Source: Sphingosinicellaceae bacterium (GTDB lineage Bacteria > Pseudomonadota > Alphaproteobacteria > Sphingomonadales > Sphingomonadaceae). From it: DNA of 64,000 nt. This document shows, piece after piece, positions 8,871-17,842 of the stretch (position 1 is the first letter of the stretch; each line of letters starts with the position of its first letter). The position numbers and the translations under genes are program-made. The notes beneath the pieces are model-generated. The model did not search any database, was not told the DNA's origin, and saw only the letters and a program-made list of their open reading frames with translations. The DNA is taken from NCBI GenBank assembly GCA_019285715.1, contig CP079108.1:1627001-1691000 (forward strand). Reading direction: 5' to 3'.

Positions 8871-9662
8871 CTATTCAGGGCTTTGCACGGCCGACGCAAG
8901 CGTTTGTTTTCGCAGCCGTTCCGGATCGAGTTCGGAGCCCTCACCGAGCCTCGCAGGCCTCGGCGGGCTCGCTTTGAGCTTAGCTGCTTCTTGCCGCCAG
9001 TCGAGTTGGCTCCAACCCCGATCTATCGCGAGTTGTTTTAATTGCCGGGACGGATTCACGGCGATCGGCTCGTCGCACCATTCGAATGTGGTGCGGTCTG
9101 AAAGATCATCGGAGAGAAACCGCAGGCGACATTCGCTGCGCTTTACTCCAGCGGCGTCCAGATATTCGATGATATGGGCGAGCTTGTCGCTCGAATGACA
9201 ATTCGAACCATTGATCCGCGGTGTGAGGCGGTCACCGCGCCACGTGGACTCGGTCGCGACCACGTGATGAATGCCGAGCCGGGCGGCGATCGGCGCTGCA
9301 TAAAAGCGGTGCGCGGCGGTCGCCATTATCAGGAGGCGACCTTGGGCACGCTCACGGTCGACAAAGGCCCGGGCTTGTGGGTAGACATTGCTCTCGAGCA
9401 AACGGTCGGCGAACCGTTCCGCGATATGATTGATGGTTTGGCGATCTATGTTCGCGCCGATCAGCAGTCGGTGCATGAGCTCTTTAAGCTGCTTCCGACG
9501 GAGCAGACGAAATTTGTACGCGATCATCGCAGCAAGGACGACCGGCACGAACATCAGGCGCCACGGGCAATGGACCCGAGCTGCGTAGAGCAGGAACGGC
9601 GAGTAGGTCCCGTTCCGGGTCAGCGTCCGATCCAGATCGAATATGGAGACACCGGTCAGCAT
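8871..9662 (-). CDS. HAD-superfamily hydrolase, subclass IB
   Basis: About 263 residues from the ATG at 9662 (an upstream ATG at 9740 would add 26). The nucleophile motif is FDLDRTLTRNGTYSPF, with two Asp residues. A hydrophobic cap segment (LMFVPVVLAAMIAYKFRLL) follows, then the Thr motif MATAAHRFYAAPIA and a C-terminal SDDLSDRTTFEWC. Proteins of this type are phosphoserine-phosphatase-like and often act on lipid- or sugar-linked phosphates at the membrane. It ends 11 bases before the haem-sensor start on the same strand. Confidence 0.8.
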   Translation of the reverse strand: MLTGVSIFDLDRTLTRNGTYSPFLLYAARVHCPWRLMFVPVVLAAMIAYKFRLLRRKQLKELMHRLLIGANIDRQTINHIAERFADRLLESNVYPQARAFVDRERAQGRLLIMATAAHRFYAAPIAARLGIHHVVATESTWRGDRLTPRINGSNCHSSDKLAHIIEYLDAAGVKRSECRLRFLSDDLSDRTTFEWCDEPIAVNPSRQLKQLAIDRGWSQLDWRQEAAKLKASPPRPARLGEGSELDPERLRKQTLASAVQSPE

Positions 9663-9819
9663 TCGCCCATCTGAGGGAGTGGCGGCCACGTCCTGTGCGG
9701 CGAGAGGGTGTTGGCAATCGAACACGATCTGTGACGGCATCGACCACCGAAAACCGCATCTTTACCCTCGGCACCGGCCGATCAGCGCGGCCCGCCGGCC
9801 AGCTACGCCTTCACCACGG

Positions 9820-10767
9820 TCAGGCTGGCAGTCGCTGGCTGCGCCAGGCGTCGAAGGCACTCATCTGGTGGACGCAGGGCAGGGTGCAGAACGGCGCGCA
9901 GGACTTGGGCGTTGCGTTGGCGCGCTCGATATCGGCGGTGGTGTAGTCCAGGATCGAGATGCCGGGAGTGCCGCGCCGCTGTGAGCAATAATGGACCAGC
10001 CCATCCTCGCAGACATACAGGTAGCGGCCGCCAGCGCGGCATTTCCAGCTGTTGGGCAGGCCGGTGATCAGGTTGCGCTGGAACAAGTGGTAGTTCAGCC
10101 GCTGGGCGCGCGATCCGCCACCCTTCATGACCGCCTTGTACGCGGCGAGCTGCGCCGGGCTAAGCGGCCGGATGTGCCCGTCGCTATCGTGGACCAGCGC
10201 CGCCGAACTCGAAAAACCCATGTCGCGTGCTACCCGCGTGACTTCGACGGCGTCCGCGGCGCGTTCGTCGCCAAGCCCGAGCACGCTGTTGACGTTGACC
10301 GGAAACCGGGCGTGGGCGTGGAGCAGCTCGAGCTTGCCACGAAGTGATTTCAGGCTTTTCCGCGAGGTGGCATCCGGAATGACGTTGTCGATGCTGATCT
10401 GCAGGCCCTGCAGGCCCGCGACGCCAAGCGCTTCGATCCGACTGCGGGTCAACAGGAACCCGTTCGTGATGATCGTGCAGATCATGTTCCGCAGCCGCAC
10501 ACGCGCGACGAACTCGACAAGGTTGGGGTGGGTCAGCGGCTCGCCCCCGGTCAGCGTGACGGCTGCCGTGCCCAGGGCCGCGACCGCGTCGATGCGTTCC
10601 AGCATGGCCGCCCGCGGCACCGGCGCCGACACCTTGTCGAACTCGTTGCAATAGCTGCAGTCGAGGTTGCAGTAACGGGTGATGACGAGCTGTGCGAGCA
10701 GCGGCCGGTTCGGGAACAAGACAGCGGCGCTCGCAAAACGCGCCGCGGTCGCGAAAGCTGAAGCCAA
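9820..10767 (-). CDS. radical SAM protein with SPASM-like cysteine-rich C-terminus
   Basis: 315 residues. The [4Fe-4S]-SAM motif is CNLDCSYC (C33, C37, C40), followed by the GGEP motif (LTGGEPLTHPNLVEF). Further Cys residues near the C-terminus (CRAGGRYLYVCEDGLVHYC, then CAPFCTLPC) suggest an auxiliary iron-sulphur cluster as in SPASM/Twitch proteins. The start is a TTG with AAGGA nine bases upstream; no better ATG is in frame. The substrate is unknown: SPASM relatives modify peptides or sugar derivatives. It sits between a HAD hydrolase and a glycosyltransferase on the same strand. Confidence 0.8.
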   Translation of the reverse strand: MASAFATAARFASAAVLFPNRPLLAQLVITRYCNLDCSYCNEFDKVSAPVPRAAMLERIDAVAALGTAAVTLTGGEPLTHPNLVEFVARVRLRNMICTIITNGFLLTRSRIEALGVAGLQGLQISIDNVIPDATSRKSLKSLRGKLELLHAHARFPVNVNSVLGLGDERAADAVEVTRVARDMGFSSSAALVHDSDGHIRPLSPAQLAAYKAVMKGGGSRAQRLNYHLFQRNLITGLPNSWKCRAGGRYLYVCEDGLVHYCSQRRGTPGISILDYTTADIERANATPKSCAPFCTLPCVHQMSAFDAWRSQRLPA

Positions 10768-10876
10768 AAATACCGTCCTTGCTCATCACGACCCCGACAT
10801 CGGGTCGCCGGGTGCCCGGTTCTACGACGCCGCCTGTCGTCACTTTCCGCAGACGGACGCTGTCGCCCGTACATCA

Positions 10877-12031
10877 TCACGAGAACTGGGCGACGGCGCC
10901 GAGCGCTGGCACCGACTGCCGCGTCCGACGAAACACCTGCGCATAGCGCGGTGCGGCGCGCTCGATGGTGAATTGCGAGACCTTGGCTTCGGCCGAGGCG
11001 GCACACGCAGCGGTAATCGTCGCGCCGTCCATGGCGCGGGAGAGTGCCGCGCGGTCGCCGACCGTGACGAGCGTGCCGAGCCGCCCGCCGTCGAGCAGCG
11101 AGCGCATGCTGACGCTGCAATCGGTGGCGACGATCGACAGGCCGGCGGCGAGCGCCTCGATGATGACCGCGGGCACCCCCTCGTAATTCGAGGAGAGTAC
11201 GAACACGCTGCTTTCGGCGAGCCAGGAGCCGACCTGGTCGGAGTGTCCCGGCAGTTCGACGCGGTCGGCGAGACCCAGACGGTTGATCAAGTGCTCAAGC
11301 CTAAGTCTTTCGGGACCGTCACCGACGATCGTGAGCCTGTCGCCCCCCGACGCGATGGCCGCGAAGGCCTCGATTAGCAGAGCGAAGTTCTTCTGGGGCA
11401 CGAGCCGCCCGATGCCGAGGAAGTGCCGGCCCGGACCGGTCGTCCCGCGACGTTGGCGCGCTTCTGCCAGACGAACGATGTCCTCGGTCGCCAGCGCCGG
11501 GTCGTCGATGATCGAGACCCGCGCGTCCGAGATCCCCATCGCATCGATGATTTCGTCCCGGGTCGGTTCGTACATGCCGATGAAATGGTCGATGAAGCGG
11601 CCCTGCAGTCTAAGCCAGACCCGGTAGAGCCAGCGCTGCGACGCCGGCTGGTCGAGCCGCGCCAGATCGTTGCTGACCTTGCAGAACACCGGGGGACAGC
11701 GCCCGAAGCTGAGGAGCTTGAGGCCCAGGGCGACGATCGCATAGGTGTTGCCCGCACAGAAGATGACATCGGGGCGGTAGGCGCGAACGCGCGCTGGCAG
11801 GCTCGCGATCATCCACAGGGTCTCGAAGCGGCGCGTCCAGCCGCGCTTGTCCAGGATCTCGACATCACACCGCGCCAGGCACGCTGGCGCAATTCCGGTG
11901 TCGCGACCTACGATGAAGCGCACCGGCATGCCCGACGACGACCAGGCCGCGGCCAGCCGCATCGCGACCTTCTCGACTCCCCCTGGCTCGTAACTGTGGA
12001 TGAAGGTGAGGACGCGGGGTGGGTGTGGCAT
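10877..12031 (-). CDS. family 4 glycosyltransferase
   Basis: 384 residues from an ATG at 12031 with CGGAGG six bases upstream. The GT-B fold is recognisable: an N-terminal acceptor domain begins TFIHSYEPGGVEKVAMRLA, and the C-terminal donor domain shows GRLVPQKNFALLIEAF, VGDGPERLRLE and the EX7E-type SSNYEGVPAVIIEALAAG. Such enzymes transfer a sugar from a nucleotide donor in glycan or glycolipid assembly. It is about 110 bases upstream of the radical SAM gene in the same orientation, so probably part of the same transcription unit. Confidence 0.85.
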   Translation of the reverse strand: MPHPPRVLTFIHSYEPGGVEKVAMRLAAAWSSSGMPVRFIVGRDTGIAPACLARCDVEILDKRGWTRRFETLWMIASLPARVRAYRPDVIFCAGNTYAIVALGLKLLSFGRCPPVFCKVSNDLARLDQPASQRWLYRVWLRLQGRFIDHFIGMYEPTRDEIIDAMGISDARVSIIDDPALATEDIVRLAEARQRRGTTGPGRHFLGIGRLVPQKNFALLIEAFAAIASGGDRLTIVGDGPERLRLEHLINRLGLADRVELPGHSDQVGSWLAESSVFVLSSNYEGVPAVIIEALAAGLSIVATDCSVSMRSLLDGGRLGTLVTVGDRAALSRAMDGATITAACAASAEAKVSQFTIERAAPRYAQVFRRTRQSVPALGAVAQFS

Positions 12032-12230
12032 TGGCCTCCGGTGGTAGAGCGAGGACGTGGGAGCCGGCTCCCGGCGCGCGGGAGTGGCTGGCAGGGCTTT
12101 GCGCGGATGGCGGGAAGCGACGCCTTGCTGCGGCCATTTGCAGCAGCGGCGGTGTCGGCTGTGGGTCACTTTCGCATCGTTGCTGGCGAGGTCGGCCGCG
12201 ATCTTCACCGCCTCGTCACGTCTCTGGGCC

Positions 12231-13034
12231 CTAGAAATGCCTCCGGAAATACAGCGTCCCCTGCATGTCCTGCCGGAGACCGGAGCCGATCACCGCCATG
12301 TCTGCCGACGAGACGGTCGCGCGCCGGGCCTCGAAGCCGAAGGTGTCCTGGTGCGGATCACTGGTCCCCCCGGGAAGGAACGCGACCGACAGCCGCAATC
12401 CCTGTTCGTGGATGGGCGCGCCGCCGGCGATGGCGACCATCCGGTCCGATGCGCCGCGGGTGGAGCCGCCGTCCTGCTGCCACCCCAGCCCGAGCCGCCA
12501 TTGCTCGCCGCGCGCCCAGGTCAGGGCCAGCCGCTTGAGCGATGTCGTGGCGCGTGGATCGGTGGTTATGCCAGCCGACGGCAGATTGCGGTAGGTTCCG
12601 GCAGCCAGCCCCAGCGAGAGCCGGTTGTCGGCGTCGACCGCCCATTCCGAAGTCAGTCCCATTGCCCACGACTTGCGCGGCCGATTGGTATCGCTGGTGA
12701 CCTGCCAGGCGCCGGAGCGCCCCTGCAGCCGCAGTGCCTCCGCACCCAACACCACGGCCCCGAGTTCGAAGCGGTAGCTGCGCCGCCGGGCGGAGCGCAT
12801 GATGGTGTCACGCCCCGCGAACAGCCCGTCGAGCAGCGGTGTTTCACGCGCGGTAACCAGGCGATCGTCCGGACGCCAACGCAGCGCTGACGACGAATCG
12901 TTGAACATGATCGCCGGCATGTCCGCGATAAGTTTTGAATGTATTAGCGACCAAGAGGCTGAATCTACGGATGCGGCAGCCGCCGAAGTCGAGCATGACA
13001 AGAGTGCAAGCGCAGATCCGCAGCGCCTTCTCAT
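12231..13034 (-). CDS. secreted outer-membrane beta-barrel-like protein
   Basis: 267 residues from MRRRCGSALALLSCSTSAAA, which acts as a signal peptide. The body is made of short alternating strands (WSLIHSKL, SYRFELGAVVLGAEALRLQG, WRLGLGWQQDG, GLRLSVAFLPGG) and ends in YFRRHF. A terminal aromatic residue like this is the usual signal for the BAM outer-membrane assembly machine. No family is recognised. It is divergent from the endonuclease/exonuclease/phosphatase gene, with a perfect inverted repeat between them. Confidence 0.55.
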   Translation of the reverse strand: MRRRCGSALALLSCSTSAAAASVDSASWSLIHSKLIADMPAIMFNDSSSALRWRPDDRLVTARETPLLDGLFAGRDTIMRSARRRSYRFELGAVVLGAEALRLQGRSGAWQVTSDTNRPRKSWAMGLTSEWAVDADNRLSLGLAAGTYRNLPSAGITTDPRATTSLKRLALTWARGEQWRLGLGWQQDGGSTRGASDRMVAIAGGAPIHEQGLRLSVAFLPGGTSDPHQDTFGFEARRATVSSADMAVIGSGLRQDMQGTLYFRRHF

Positions 13035-13104
13035 CGCCTGTTCCTTGTATGTCGCACGACCATCGTGGGTGCGACCTGAAACACAGACGTCAGCCGCGCT
13101 GAAT

Positions 13105-13132
13105 ACCCGCACTTGTTTGTGCAAGTGCGGGT
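13105..13132. promoter_or_regulatory. 11-bp perfect inverted repeat between divergent genes
   Basis: ACCCGCACTTG and its complement CAAGTGCGGGT, separated by TTTGTG, between the divergent starts at 13034 and 13183. No T-run follows on either side, so it is more likely an operator or a leader hairpin than a terminator. Confidence 0.45.
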
Positions 13133-13182
13133 CTAAGCCTCATTCGGCGTCATTCGTGCAGATGTCAGCTGTGAAAGCCAAG

Positions 13183-14217
13183 ATGAAAACCGGCAGCTGG
13201 CTTATCGCCGCAATACTGTCGGCGTTGTCGCTGTCGGGATTGATGCTGGCAGGGGCCGCGCAGGCCCAGGCCGGTCCGCGGATCACCCTGCTGACCTATA
13301 ATGTGAAGGGCTTGCCGTGGCCGGTCGCATCGGACCGCTCAGCCGCGCTCGACGCTATCGCAGGCCGTCTCGCGGCGATGCGCCGCAAGGGCCAGCAGCC
13401 CAATTTGGTGGCGCTGCAGGAAGCGTTCATTCCCGAGGCCAAGGCGATCGGGCGGAAAGCCGGTTACCGCTACGTCGCGTTCGGTCCGGGCAGCGACGAG
13501 GTGTCGGTGTCGGCGGGTACCCCACAGGACCGCGCTTTCCGGGACGCAGCACGCTTCATGGACGGCGAAAGCTCCGGCAAGCGCGTCGACAGCGGCCTCG
13601 TGATATTCTCCGACTACCCGATCGTCGCGGTCCACCGGACGGCCTACGCGGTCTGTGCCGGGTACGACTGCCTCGCCAACAAGGGCGCACTGGCCGTCGC
13701 GGTCGTCGTGCCCGGACTTGCCGCGCCGCTGACGGTGATCAATTCGCATCTCAATTCCGGGGCAGCCTCGGGTGCCCCGCGCGAGCGCGCGACCTACGCC
13801 TATCGGCGACAGGTCGATGCGTTGAAGCTATTCATTGCAAGCACTTGCCCGCCCGGCTTGCCGATCCTGATCGCCGGCGACTTCAATGTCGGCAACCGGG
13901 CCGAGCGCCGTAACTATTTCACGGACCAGATCCTCGGCATCAGCGGGTTGCTGGTCGCGGAGCGGGCTTGCGGGCAGAAATTCGTGTGCAGTGGCGGCAC
14001 CAGCGGGGGCATCGCGGAATCAATCCGGCACGGCAAGGATTGGCTGCTGTACCGGCCATCGCGGTCGCTGGCGTTATGGCCGGTAAACCTTAGCGCCTCG
14101 TTCGGGCGGGCTCCCGATGGCTCGATGCTCTCGGATCACATCGGCGTCGCCGTCACCTACGCGTTCGACCGGCTCACAGGCCCGGGACCCCGCGATCTCG
14201 AGATCGCCATTCGCTGA
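13183..14217 (+). CDS. secreted endonuclease/exonuclease/phosphatase-fold hydrolase
   Basis: 344 residues with an N-terminal signal peptide ending AGAAQAQA; an ATG at 13162 would add seven residues. The EEP-fold motifs are clear: TLLTYNVKGLPWP, NLVALQEAF (metal-binding Glu), VINSHLNSG, then IAGDFNVG (catalytic Asp and Asn) and a final MLSDHIGVAV (Asp-His). This fold covers DNase I-like nucleases, phosphoinositide phosphatases and neutral sphingomyelinases. A secreted form could act on lipids or extracellular DNA, and the substrate cannot be told from sequence. It is divergent from the outer-membrane protein. Confidence 0.8.
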   Translation: MKTGSWLIAAILSALSLSGLMLAGAAQAQAGPRITLLTYNVKGLPWPVASDRSAALDAIAGRLAAMRRKGQQPNLVALQEAFIPEAKAIGRKAGYRYVAFGPGSDEVSVSAGTPQDRAFRDAARFMDGESSGKRVDSGLVIFSDYPIVAVHRTAYAVCAGYDCLANKGALAVAVVVPGLAAPLTVINSHLNSGAASGAPRERATYAYRRQVDALKLFIASTCPPGLPILIAGDFNVGNRAERRNYFTDQILGISGLLVAERACGQKFVCSGGTSGGIAESIRHGKDWLLYRPSRSLALWPVNLSASFGRAPDGSMLSDHIGVAVTYAFDRLTGPGPRDLEIAIR

Positions 14218-14403
14218 TGCCTGGGCGTCGCCTGCGGTGGCGACCTCTGTCGATCCTGGCAAATTCGCGCTCGCCAGGGCCTGGGCATAGCGCTCCGCGA
14301 GCTCGCGGTGGATCGCTTCGGCGTTCGTCCCGGAAGTCGCGTCTGCCAGCCGCAATTCCTCGCGCTCGCGTCGACGAAAATAGTTCGCGTCGTTTTTCAG
14401 CAT
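14074..14403 (-). CDS. small hypothetical protein, convergent overlap
   Basis: 109 residues from an ATG at 14403. The N-terminal half (MLKNDANYFRRREREELRLA, then IHRELAERYAQALA) is charged and helical, and it lies in the space not used by other genes. This pattern is common in short sphingomonad proteins of unknown role. The C-terminal part overlaps the 3' end of the convergent EEP-fold gene by 144 bases, so the true end may be shorter or the reading spurious. Confidence 0.35.
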   Translation of the reverse strand: MLKNDANYFRRREREELRLADATSGTNAEAIHRELAERYAQALASANLPGSTEVATAGDAQASANGDLEIAGSRACEPVERVGDGDADVIREHRAIGSPPERGAKVYRP

Positions 14404-14568
14404 GTCGATGGCCCCCGCACTGCAGACGCCTTGCTGCCGGACGATGACGGTGCGGTGCCGAGAAACCCGTAACTCGATGTCCGGCAGTCCTTCGTCCGCT
14501 CGCGCAGTCCTGGCGTGGAACCGCATAATCGCGCCGCCGTTTGAGGGCTGTCTGCAAGGAGCCTTATA

Positions 14569-15048
14569 ATGCGCCAGCTGAAACTTATCCTGATACTCGC
14601 GACCTTCGGTGCCGCGACAGCCGCCGCGGCGTCGCCGACCAGCGACTTCCTGAGCGATGCGATCAAGGGCGACAATTCGGAGATCAAGCTCGGTGCGCTG
14701 GCGATGGAGAAGGGTGGCTCGGCCGCCATCAAGGCGTATGGCAAGATGCTGAATACCGATCACACCGCGCACAAGGCGAAGCTCACCGCGATCGCCCGGC
14801 CGCTCAACGTGACGATCCCGGACGGCATGACCGCCGGTGCCGATGTCGAATATATCAAGCTCAAGGTTTTGTCGGGCGCATCGTTCGACAAGGAATTTGC
14901 GCGCCACATGGTCAAGGACCACGAAGACGACATCGCCACCTATGAGAAGGAAGTCGCCCGCGACGACCGCGCGACCGTCAAGCTGGCCAAGGCGACACTC
15001 CCGACCCTCCGGAAGCATCTGAAGACGGCTCAGCAGCTCTCCGGCTGA
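14569..15048 (+). CDS. DUF4142 periplasmic protein
   Basis: 159 residues with a signal peptide (MRQLKLILILATFGAATAAA). The rest is a helical ferritin-like DUF4142 domain: SDFLSDAIKGDNSEIKLGAL, AYGKMLNTDHTAHKAKL, then FARHMVKDHEDDIATYEKEV. The family is common in alphaproteobacterial periplasms and has no established function. The start is preceded by AAGGAG. It appears to be a single gene. Confidence 0.85.
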   Translation: MRQLKLILILATFGAATAAAASPTSDFLSDAIKGDNSEIKLGALAMEKGGSAAIKAYGKMLNTDHTAHKAKLTAIARPLNVTIPDGMTAGADVEYIKLKVLSGASFDKEFARHMVKDHEDDIATYEKEVARDDRATVKLAKATLPTLRKHLKTAQQLSG

Positions 15049-15100
15049 TTGATGCCCGATCGAGCATCGGGCCTGCAGCCGCCACTGTAACGCTTACCCC

Positions 15101-15436
15101 TCAGGGGTTGGCCTTCAGGTGCGCGATCATCTCGTCGAAGAAACGTTCGAGGTGGTGGATGACGTTGAGCTTGAACTCGTAATTCACCTGCGGGCTTGAC
15201 GATTCGATGATCGTCGACTCGTCGACCTTGGCGGAATAGGCTTCGGCCAGCTCGCGGATGTACTCCGGGGTCAGTTCGATCTGTTTCAACCGGTCGAGGA
15301 TGCGGAGCTGGGTGATCATCATCTGGCCGACCATCATCTCGATGGCGGTGATGCGGGCCACCGTAACGACGGGGTCGAGGGCGACTTCCTCCTCGCCGTC
15401 GTCGTCGCCGTTGTCGCCGCCGGGCTGGTCTACCAC
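15101..15436 (-). CDS. small acidic hypothetical protein coupled to a YkvA-family gene
   Basis: 111 residues from a GTG at 15436 that overlaps the stop of the upstream DUF1232 gene (GTGGTAG). An acidic N-terminus (DNGDDDGEEE) is followed by two amphipathic helices (ARITAIEMMVGQMMITQLRI, then LTPEYIRELAEAYSAKV) and VIHHLERFFDEMIAHLKANP. No signal peptide or known domain is seen. The overlap with the YkvA-like gene suggests co-translation. Confidence 0.55.
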   Translation of the reverse strand: MVDQPGGDNGDDDGEEEVALDPVVTVARITAIEMMVGQMMITQLRILDRLKQIELTPEYIRELAEAYSAKVDESTIIESSSPQVNYEFKLNVIHHLERFFDEMIAHLKANP

Positions 15437-15810
15437 GAGGCAAAGCCTGCAAACTGCCACGCCACGGCCAGCGCGATGGTCAGCCAGATCGCGACGATCA
15501 GCGTGGCGGCGACATGGCTGCGCGGGTTGCGCTCGGCGCGCGCGGCAGCGATCCGCGCGTCGGACATCACCACGGGCGGCACCATCCGGACGAACAGCCA
15601 CAACCCGGCGGGCACGATCAGCAGGTCGTCGAGCAGCCCGAACACCGGCACGAAATCGGGGATCAGGTCGATCGGTGAGAGCGCGTAGCCCGCGATGCCG
15701 ATGCCGAGCAGCCGCGCCCCCCACGGGGTCCGCCGGTCGCGCGCCGCCAGCCACACGGCGTGGACTTCGAGGATCAGGGCTTCGGCCCAATGTCGCAGGC
15801 GGGTGAGCAT
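15430..15810 (-). CDS. YkvA/DUF1232-family membrane protein
   Basis: 126 residues. The DUF1232 signature is present: RTPWGARLLGIGIAGYALSP, then IDLIPDFVPVFGLLDDLL. A C-terminal transmembrane helix (VAATLIVAIWLTIALAVAWQ) follows. The family is widespread, and its function is not established. It is divergent from the epimerase gene and translationally coupled to the acidic protein downstream. Confidence 0.85.
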   Translation of the reverse strand: MLTRLRHWAEALILEVHAVWLAARDRRTPWGARLLGIGIAGYALSPIDLIPDFVPVFGLLDDLLIVPAGLWLFVRMVPPVVMSDARIAAARAERNPRSHVAATLIVAIWLTIALAVAWQFAGFASW

Positions 15811-15859
15811 TTCGGGTCCAGCCTAGCGGGTGCGCGGGCCTACCGCTACAGCGGCGCGC

Positions 15860-16840
15860 ATGACCCGGCAGCTTACCGCCCGCATCGAGACCTACCCCGT
15901 CCGCGGTGCCTTCGTCATCGCGCGCGGCGCCAAGACCCACGTCGACGTCGTGGTCGCAGAGATCGAGGACGGCCCGGCGCGAGGGCGCGGGGAGGGGACC
16001 GCGATCTATTACCGGGGCGAGAGCGCGGCGGGTGTGCTCGCGGCGGTCGAGGCGCAGGCTGACGCCATTGCTGCCGGAGCCTCGCGCGCCGACCTGCTGG
16101 CCCTGATGCCCGCGGGTGCGGCGCGCAATGCGCTCGACGCGGCGCTGTGGGACCTCGAGGCGAAGCAGGCTGGCGTGGCGGTGTGGCGGACGCTCGGGCT
16201 ACCGACCCCGCAGCCGATGCTGACCGCCTTCACCATCAGCCTCGGCGAGCCGGGCGCGATGGAGGCGGATGCGCGTGCCGCGTCCAGCCGCGAATTGCTC
16301 AAGCTCAAGCTGTCGGGGGAGGGCGATATCGAGCGCGTTGCCGCCGTCCGCCGGGGAGCCCCCGATGCGCGCCTGATCGTCGATGCCAATGAGGCTTGGG
16401 GGCGGGCGGACATCGAGCGGCTGGCGCACCAGCTGGCGGCCCTGCGGGTCGAGCTGATCGAGCAGCCGGTGCCGGCGGGCGAGGACCACATCCTCGACCA
16501 CGTCCGCTCGCCGATCCCATTGTGCGCCGACGAGAGCTGCCATGACCGCGCGACGGTCGGCAGCCTGATCGGTCGCTACCGGTTCATCAACATCAAGCTC
16601 GACAAGGCGGGTGGGCTGACCGAGGCGCTGGCGCTCGCAGCGGCGGCCAAGCAGCGCGGGCTTGGGCTGATGACCGGCTGCATGTTGTCGACCTCGCTCG
16701 GCGTCGCGCCGGCGTTCATGGTCGGCATGCAGAGCCAGTTCGCCGACCTCGATGGCCCGCTGCTGATCGAGGACCGGCCCGGCGGGATGCGGTTCGCGGG
16801 GTCCGACGTGTGGCCGCCGGAAGCGGAGTTGTGGGGGTAG
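15860..16840 (+). CDS. enolase-superfamily dipeptide (L-Ala-D/L-Glu) epimerase
   Basis: 326 residues from the ATG at 15860; a GTG at 15830 is possible. It has the muconate-lactonising subgroup layout: a KxK acid/base motif (LLKLKL), metal ligands in VDANEAW, EQPVP and CADES, and the second catalytic Lys in NIKLDKAGG. The C-terminal MTGCMLSTSLG matches L-Ala-D/L-Glu epimerases, which recycle murein peptides. Other dipeptide specificities exist in the family. It ends one base before the stop of the convergent LysR gene. Confidence 0.85.
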   Translation: MTRQLTARIETYPVRGAFVIARGAKTHVDVVVAEIEDGPARGRGEGTAIYYRGESAAGVLAAVEAQADAIAAGASRADLLALMPAGAARNALDAALWDLEAKQAGVAVWRTLGLPTPQPMLTAFTISLGEPGAMEADARAASSRELLKLKLSGEGDIERVAAVRRGAPDARLIVDANEAWGRADIERLAHQLAALRVELIEQPVPAGEDHILDHVRSPIPLCADESCHDRATVGSLIGRYRFINIKLDKAGGLTEALALAAAAKQRGLGLMTGCMLSTSLGVAPAFMVGMQSQFADLDGPLLIEDRPGGMRFAGSDVWPPEAELWG

Positions 16841-16841
16841 C

Positions 16842-17738
16842 CTACGCCGCCCCCTCCACCAGCCGCTCGATCAGCCAGCGCGTCGCCGGGCCGGGCGGGG
16901 CCTCGGTGCGGTAGATGACCTGCATGCGGTAGCTCGCGCCGCGCCAGTCCGCGAGATCGAGCGCCACCAGCCGCCCCGCCGCGAGGTCGTCCGCCACCAT
17001 GGCCTCGGGCATGTTGCCCCAGCCGAGGCCGTGGCGCAGCAGCGCGTGCTTGGCGCCGAGGTCCGACAGCCGCCAGTTGTTCGCCGCGACGACCCCGAAA
17101 TCCTGCCCCTCCGTCACGGTCGAGCGGTCGCTCAGGACAAGCTGCACGTGCTCGCGCGCGGCACCCGGCGGCTGCGGTCCCTGTGCGAGCGGGTGGCCAG
17201 GGGCGGCGACCGGCAGCATCGTGATGCCGCCTGCGTCGATGCGCTCTAGGCCGCCTTCGGTCGCTGCGTTGATCGGGCCTGCGACCCCGAACGCCGCCTC
17301 GCCCGCCAGCACCAGCGTGGCGACCGCGCCGAGCGCCTCGACGTGCAGCCGCAGGTTAACCGTCGGATAGGCTTCGCGGAAGTCGTGGAGCGCGCCGACC
17401 AGTCGGGCCGTCGGGAACATCACGTCGACCGCCAGCGACACCTCCGCCTCGAGCCCGCCGAGCAGCCCGGCGACCCGTGCCCGCAGCGACGCGACCCCGT
17501 CGCCGACCCGCCGCGCCTCCGCCACCACCGCGCTGCCCGCCGCGGTCAGCTTCGGCGCGCGGGTCGTGCCGCGGTCGAACAGCGCCAGCCCAAGCTGCGC
17601 CTCCAGCCCGTCGATCGCATAGCTGATCGCCGAGGTCGCCCGCCCGAGCCGCCGCGCCGCGGCCGCCAGCCCGCCCGCCTCGACCACCGCGAGGAAGACA
17701 GTAAGCTGGTCGAGCGTCGGCGTTCCCGGTTGACGCAT
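16842..17738 (-). CDS. LysR-family transcriptional regulator
   Basis: 298 residues. The winged HTH is N-terminal ([20 protein letters not shown], then [18 protein letters not shown]), and a substrate-binding domain fills the rest. It is divergent from the wrbA-like gene with about 100 bases between them. That is the classical LysR arrangement, so it probably controls that quinone reductase. The inducer is unknown. Confidence 0.9.
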   Translation of the reverse strand: MRQPGTPTLDQLTVFLAVVEAGGLAAAARRLGRATSAISYAIDGLEAQLGLALFDRGTTRAPKLTAAGSAVVAEARRVGDGVASLRARVAGLLGGLEAEVSLAVDVMFPTARLVGALHDFREAYPTVNLRLHVEALGAVATLVLAGEAAFGVAGPINAATEGGLERIDAGGITMLPVAAPGHPLAQGPQPPGAAREHVQLVLSDRSTVTEGQDFGVVAANNWRLSDLGAKHALLRHGLGWGNMPEAMVADDLAAGRLVALDLADWRGASYRMQVIYRTEAPPGPATRWLIERLVEGAA

Positions 17739-17842
17739 GCGGCCTCTTTTCTGATTATTCGAACATCGACCCAGATATTATCCTGATTTCAGGCGTAACA
17801 ACCAGCGTCTATATCCGCCCTGTCCCCATTCAGGAGCACGTC

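Noticed and set aside
14174..14557. 127-codon minus-strand frame upstream of the DUF4142 gene
   Set aside because: Arg-rich frame without domain or ribosome site; the alternative frame at 14074-14403 has the better protein composition.
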